From contig OY987265.1 of NCBI GenBank assembly GCA_963920665.1, positions 41,731,001-41,795,000 of the forward strand: 64,000 nt of DNA, in the 5' to 3' direction. Made by a program: the position numbers and the translations under genes. The first letter of the stretch is position 1, and the number at the start of each line of letters is the position of its first letter. This document shows, piece by piece, positions 59,468 through 64,000 of this stretch. Under the pieces are notes generated by a model. That model was not told the origin of the DNA. It did not search any database and saw only the letters and a program-made list of their open reading frames with translations. The stretch is from Straminergon stramineum (Eukaryota; Streptophyta; Bryopsida; Hypnales; Calliergonaceae).

Positions 59468-62021
59468 CACTATAAGAAACCCATGTTTTTGATGCTATTT
59501 ACAAAAAGCGTATTAAGCTTTTTGAGATGTTATTGCCTTAGACAGTCAATGGGCATGGGAGTGTGAATTTGATGTAATGTTGCGGAAAATGTGTGCAGCT
59601 AAGTTTATGAGTGTTTTTCACCTGTGTGGCAAAAAATACCCTTAGAGTTGGGCCGACGGGGAGTGTATGAGACCTCTACCTAGTTCACCTTTCAAGCAAT
59701 GGACTCCCTAAGTTATTTGCTACAGATTACTATTTTTAGACTCTATCCTAACCACACCAAATACACATGCATTGACACCACAAATGGACAATACAATTGG
59801 GCCACCCTCATTGACAACACAATTTTAACAATACAAATGAAAAAAAATCAAGCATACATTTGCAAGCTCATCTAAATCAAATCCACATAACCAAGAAAAC
59901 TCACAAATTTATCAAAATGCAATGAAAAAAATTGCAAAACAAGTATAAGTTAAGAGATTTGAGGAACCTCGAAATCCATTGAGACCAACTACCACTTAAA
60001 TGACCATTTCGTCTTTGTTTGTGATCGGAATTCAATGCGCCTAGGCTTTTTGGAAAGCTAGCTTCACTATCCACCACCCTTCCAAATTTCATCTCCATCT
60101 AACATATTGTCCATCAGATATCGCCCTTCGAAGTTGGTAGTTTGAATCTGACTCAAACTTCTACTCTAATCATTGTTTTTCCCTCTTCTCACAACATGAG
60201 AGCAAACCTATTTGACAAATGTGCTAATCTCTAAACCTAACTCATCTTCTTCTTCTCACAACAACAAACATCTCTCTCCCCTAAAAACACAAAATGCAAA
60301 AGCTAGAGAAAAAAATGAGAGGCGGCGGGAGAAGGAGAGAGAGAGGGTTTACAAACCCTACTCTGCTCCATCTATCCAATGTCTACATCTCCTTTCTTCT
60401 AGTCTACGTCTACTTTCTTTTAGTCTTGATTTTCTAGTCTTCTAGTCTACATTGACTTATCTTGTAGTTTTGACCTTTATTTCTCCTAATTTTGTTTTTA
60501 CTTCTAATTTTCAATTCATCTTGTTTTCAATTTATATTTTTTTATTTTTTTATTTTTTGGTTTCTAATTTATCTCTTATGCCATTTTCTACTTATAGTAT
60601 TTAGTTTTGGTTTTGTATTTTTATGGTCGTTATATACTTGGTTTCCTATTTGATTCTAATTTAGTTCTCCTAACTAGTAGTATTTTGGTTTTTCTTTATA
60701 CCTCATTTTATTGTTAGCCTAATTTAGATACCCCATCAAATCTTACCTAAAGTTTTTTTTAAATTTATATCCCCATTTTTTTCCCTATAATTTTTCTTTT
60801 GTTTTCTCCTAATTACCTTTCCTTATCTTTAGCAATAATTTTTCAAGATTCCTAACCCTATCTAGCGGAAACTCACTAATGGATAATTGTAGTAAAATCC
60901 AAAGTACTAACACTTCTAACTTGTGAATTCACGTATAATGTTTATATTTTCCATTTTATAAAAGGTGAACCAAGATGGTGGTTCATAAAGTTGGAAAACG
61001 AGTAGATGTTATTGTAGACGGACATGTTTTTAACAATGTTAGAAAAAATATATTGGTTTTTTGTGACATTGATTATGGGTAAGTTAGTAAAAATTACTAT
61101 GGTCTATGGTAAAAAGTTGATCATATGTGAAAAATTTAGGGAAGGGCAACAACATGGCATGCCTTGCCAAAAAAAGGAAATGGATGGATGTGCACCATGG
61201 ATGAAAAAGAGATGGTCTTTATACAAGTGGGTGGTCGGAAGTGAAACAAATGATATCGGATATATAAAACAAGAATTGTGTTCAATGTAAAATCTCTAAA
61301 ATGACATCCAAATGTCTAAAATAGTGTTGAGATGTACAATGGTCAAGTTCCCATATTCTAGTTATCCCATATCTTTTGTCTGACCATGGATGGACAATGA
61401 ATATAAATATGTCCTCTATTCTCTTCATTTTTACTAATTTTTAATGAAGGAATTCTTTCATTTTGTCATCAAAAATTCTCTTGATGGTAGATGGTAAGTT
61501 TTCTTCAATTCTTGTTGAATTCAAGAAATTTTTCTTGCTCCTTTTATTTTAATTTAATTTTTAACCATTGTTAACTTTTATTGATCTTGCCTGACAAGTA
61601 TAATATGTACAAATTGATATCTCAAAAAATGTCTAAACATCTAATTTGACGTTTGAAAAAGTGAAATTAAAATTCTCAAATGACATAAAAGTGTGCTAAC
61701 TAGGCATGCCACATCATCATAATTGGTTCCACATCATTGATGAGCTGGATGACAAAAAAATCTCAAGTGGATCTTTTTGCCTATGGGGTGCTTACATGGC
61801 ATCCACATGCTAGACTATGGAGACCTTAGAAGACCTTGTTGTCTATAACATTAGAAAAAAACAAGCTAAAATTCGATGAGTTTTCCTTGATTTTTAGAAA
61901 TTTTTTGCCTGCCTATTATAACGAATTTTAGGTGACATCCTTTCAGACTACTTCCATGTTAAACTAAACGCTAAGAGACGTTTTTTTTGACATTAAAAAA
62001 AACATTGTTTTCTTATAGTGT
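59468..62021. mobile_element. Non-autonomous CACTA element, 2.55 kb, TSD TCA
   Basis: Left end CACTATAAGAAACCCATGTT, right end the inverse of CACTATAAGAAAACAATGTT. TCA flanks both sides (59465-59467 and 62022-62024). The termini and 3-base duplication are diagnostic of CACTA (En/Spm). No transposase is recognised; a purine-rich GAGAGAGAG run lies near 60335 and a short open frame at 61024-61290 has no known motif. Confidence 0.8.
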
Positions 62022-62746
62022 CACTTATTCATATGAAGTAATTTTGTGTGTGTTAGCTTGCAAAGGTGTATGTTTTTCCATTTCTAGTTTTTCAAACATC
62101 ATTGTTTGTCTTTTGTGACATCATTGCCTTGCAAATGTTTTACATTACGTTCTTCTCGCAATCTTGCACATCTATGACCAATGGACCTGCAAAATAGCAG
62201 AAACTACTCTAATGCTTAAATGAGAAAGTGCAATATTACCAGTAACAAGTAGTGCAATTGAAATTCATTTCCTCCTTGATTGTTTTAGTTTCCCCTTTCA
62301 TTTTTCTCTGTTCATTTTTTCTATTACACATCTTCCCATGCTCCTTCTAAGAATTTTTCATTGAAGTGACTTCCCTTCCTAGATAACAATGTGTAAGCTC
62401 CATTGATTCCTTTCATTCTCACTCATTACCCTATTCAAACTATTTGCAGTGGTAGGACAAATTCCATTACCTCCCCTCGCATGCAATTGCAACAATGTGC
62501 ATGCCAAAAAGACAAGTACAACAGCACAAGATGTATCAGGTGGAACTCAAGAAGGACCTCTATCCAAATGTGCTCGTAAAGATAGAGGCCCTAATTGGTT
62601 GCCCCAAGAGATTTTTGTTCTCATTTGAGCAAAACGTGAGATGTACCTACAAGAATTGTACACAGTCAACGAACGGGATTTGATGACTCCGGATACAAAC
62701 AAGTGGATACCCATCTCTCAAGTAGTAATGTAGGCCGGATCACAGT

Positions 62747-63193
62747 ATGGATTCGCCATGTGTGCTAGATGGGCCATCATGCAAAACAAAATGGAATCAA
62801 CTTGTACCAGACTACAAAAGGATTGCAGACTACCTATGTTGCAAGGGTCAGAACATACCAAAGTATTGGGATCTTACATTTGTAGAGCGTAAAGCTGAGG
62901 GACTACCTCATCAATTCGCCCAAGAGTTCTTCGATGCCATTCATGAATGGTACGGGAATTGTCAGCAAATCCAACCTCCCCACATTCAAGATTTATTGTC
63001 CCCATTAGATGCAAATTACCATCCACTCCAAAACCAACAACAAGAAGACATGGAGGAAGGCAATAGCACCCCAAAGACAAAGGACCTTGTGGAAATATCA
63101 CAGCCTAAAGGCATTCAAACAACGGAAGACACTTTAGTACCTCCGTCGCCTCGTCTAACCACCTCCTTTGCATCTTGTGGGATCCCCTTGTAG
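62747..63193 (+). pseudogene. PIF/Harbinger Myb-like (SANT/trihelix) protein fragment
   Basis: The frame contains CKTKWNQLVPDYKRIADYL, then PKYWDLTFVERKAEGLP and FFDAIHEWYGN, the layout of the Myb/SANT-like DNA-binding partner of PIF/Harbinger transposases. The N-terminal helices appear upstream in other frames (62640-62735), so the gene is broken. The C-terminal half is Gln- and Pro-rich. It converges with the transposase on the opposite strand. Confidence 0.55.
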
Positions 63194-63272
63194 TTTGACG
63201 AAATACAAAGCCCAACTACCAGAGCTTTTATCGGGCTACCTCCGGGCATCACCCCATAAGTCATTAATTCTT

Positions 63273-63683
63273 CTAAGAATAAGCAATATACTTTGCATAG
63301 ACTGCCCCAAAATCAAGCTTTGATATGGAAACATGCATGCTATCTATTGCACCAACAACAACTAGTAATCTACAAAGGTTAGAAAACTTCTCTTGTGTTT
63401 CATGCATCTTCTTTCCAATTGGCCAACAAATTTCATGACACAATGTCTTGTTGATGGCATTTACAACCTCACACAGAACTTTGGACACTGTACTGCGTCC
63501 AATGGCAAACATCTCACTACAAATTTTGAAGTTAGCACCGTGAGTTAGCTTGAATAGTGTACAAGCAATGTGTACAAGCACAGGGATGTCTAACATGTAC
63601 TTGGTGTTCTTTTTTTGAATATGGGGTCGTAGTACTTCTGCCAATGCTAAAATAGAAGGTTTCGTCATCTTGAACATGGACAC
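63273..63683 (-). pseudogene. Truncated PIF/Harbinger DDE transposase
   Basis: 136 codons start MSMFKMTKPSILALAEVL and contain FKICSEMFAIGRSTVSKVLC, the helix-turn-helix block, then VVGAIDSMHVSI, which holds the first catalytic Asp of the DDE triad. The frame stops shortly after; the second Asp and the Glu are absent, since sequence downstream belongs to the convergent Myb-like frame. It is inactive. An alternative is an element rearranged by internal deletion. Confidence 0.68.
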
Positions 63684-63891
63684 TCAACGACTATTATTAT
63701 AGTGTTCTAACAAGAATCTGGAAAACTAGGTTGTTGACCATGGTTTCATCTAGAAGCTCCTTTCTTCGTCAAAAACATTGAATGAAGTGCACAATCTGTA
63801 GTTGTGTAGTGTATTTATCATTAGGGGTATGTATCAATCATGGTAGGCCGCAAATTGTGAACCAAAGTTGACAATGAATCTTCAAACTCCT

Positions 63892-64000
63892 CACTATAAG
63901 AAATCAACCCTCTTTGTGACTAAGCAACAATGATTGTCGGTCCGGTTTGACTGAAACGTAACTGGTCCCTCTATAATTGTGTTGGATTTCACAAGTACGC
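63892..64000 (+). mobile_element. CACTA-like terminus, cut by the window edge
   Basis: CACTATAAGAAATCAACCCT resembles the left end of the element at 59468. The rest lies outside the window, so the right end and duplication cannot be checked. Confidence 0.4.

Noticed and set aside
61024..61290. 88-codon frame inside the 2.55 kb CACTA element as a gene
   Set aside because: No recognisable motif and no splice context; it is probably chance.

Overview
The window looks like nuclear DNA of a land plant. It is AT-rich, with one conserved housekeeping gene in many small exons set among plant-type DNA transposons (hAT, CACTA, PIF/Harbinger and many small non-autonomous elements). The gene is a fused lysine-ketoglutarate reductase/saccharopine dehydrogenase (LKR/SDH) in the plant arrangement. 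I cannot fix the species; a non-flowering plant (bryophyte, fern or gymnosperm) is a guess. No rRNA, tRNA, CRISPR array or bacterial-type operon was seen.

Layout. 1-2.1 kb is a less AT-rich stretch with a TATA box and a possible small two-exon gene. 2.5-4.2 kb holds a 0.46 kb MITE and dispersed repeats. 4.9-7.4 kb is a decayed hAT transposase on the minus strand. 7.4-19.4 kb is mostly non-coding, with several repeats and a 363-bp hAT-type MITE whose 8-bp target duplication lies inside an older reading frame. 19.459-28.313 kb is one large hAT element, bounded by 11-bp terminal inverted repeats and a 9-bp direct repeat. It carries two genes in the same direction: a RING-like zinc-finger protein whose 5' end is lost in a 200-base assembly gap, and a frame-broken BED/DUF659/hAT-dimerisation transposase with a long acidic C-terminal extension. 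Three GC-rich arrays built on CCGTCCGCC lie at its two ends and between the genes. A related repeat at 44.9-45.5 kb preserves the matching empty site.

28.9-29.7 kb holds two short TTAA elements around a 62-bp tandem repeat. 30.046-38.233 kb (minus) is LKR/SDH: 23 coding exons, 1053 codons, frame consistent throughout, with a probable 5'-UTR intron and a promoter region near 39.9-40.05 kb. 40-57 kb is a repeat field dominated by TTAA-bounded elements whose ends read TTAACCC(C/T)T..., a piggyBac-like signature. It also holds a receptor-kinase-like gene fragment (47.3 kb) and a Harbinger-like TTA-flanked element with a MITE nested in it. 57.8-62.0 kb holds two non-autonomous CACTA elements with perfect 3-bp target duplications. 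62.7-63.7 kb holds the Myb-like and truncated DDE genes of a PIF/Harbinger element, and another CACTA-like terminus appears at 63.892 kb.

The most interesting object is the large hAT element: a complete, datable insertion with an accessory RING-like gene, an extended transposase and three same-orientation GC arrays. Second is the abundance of TTAA-bounded elements. All coordinates and splice sites were read by eye; no alignment or database search was run.
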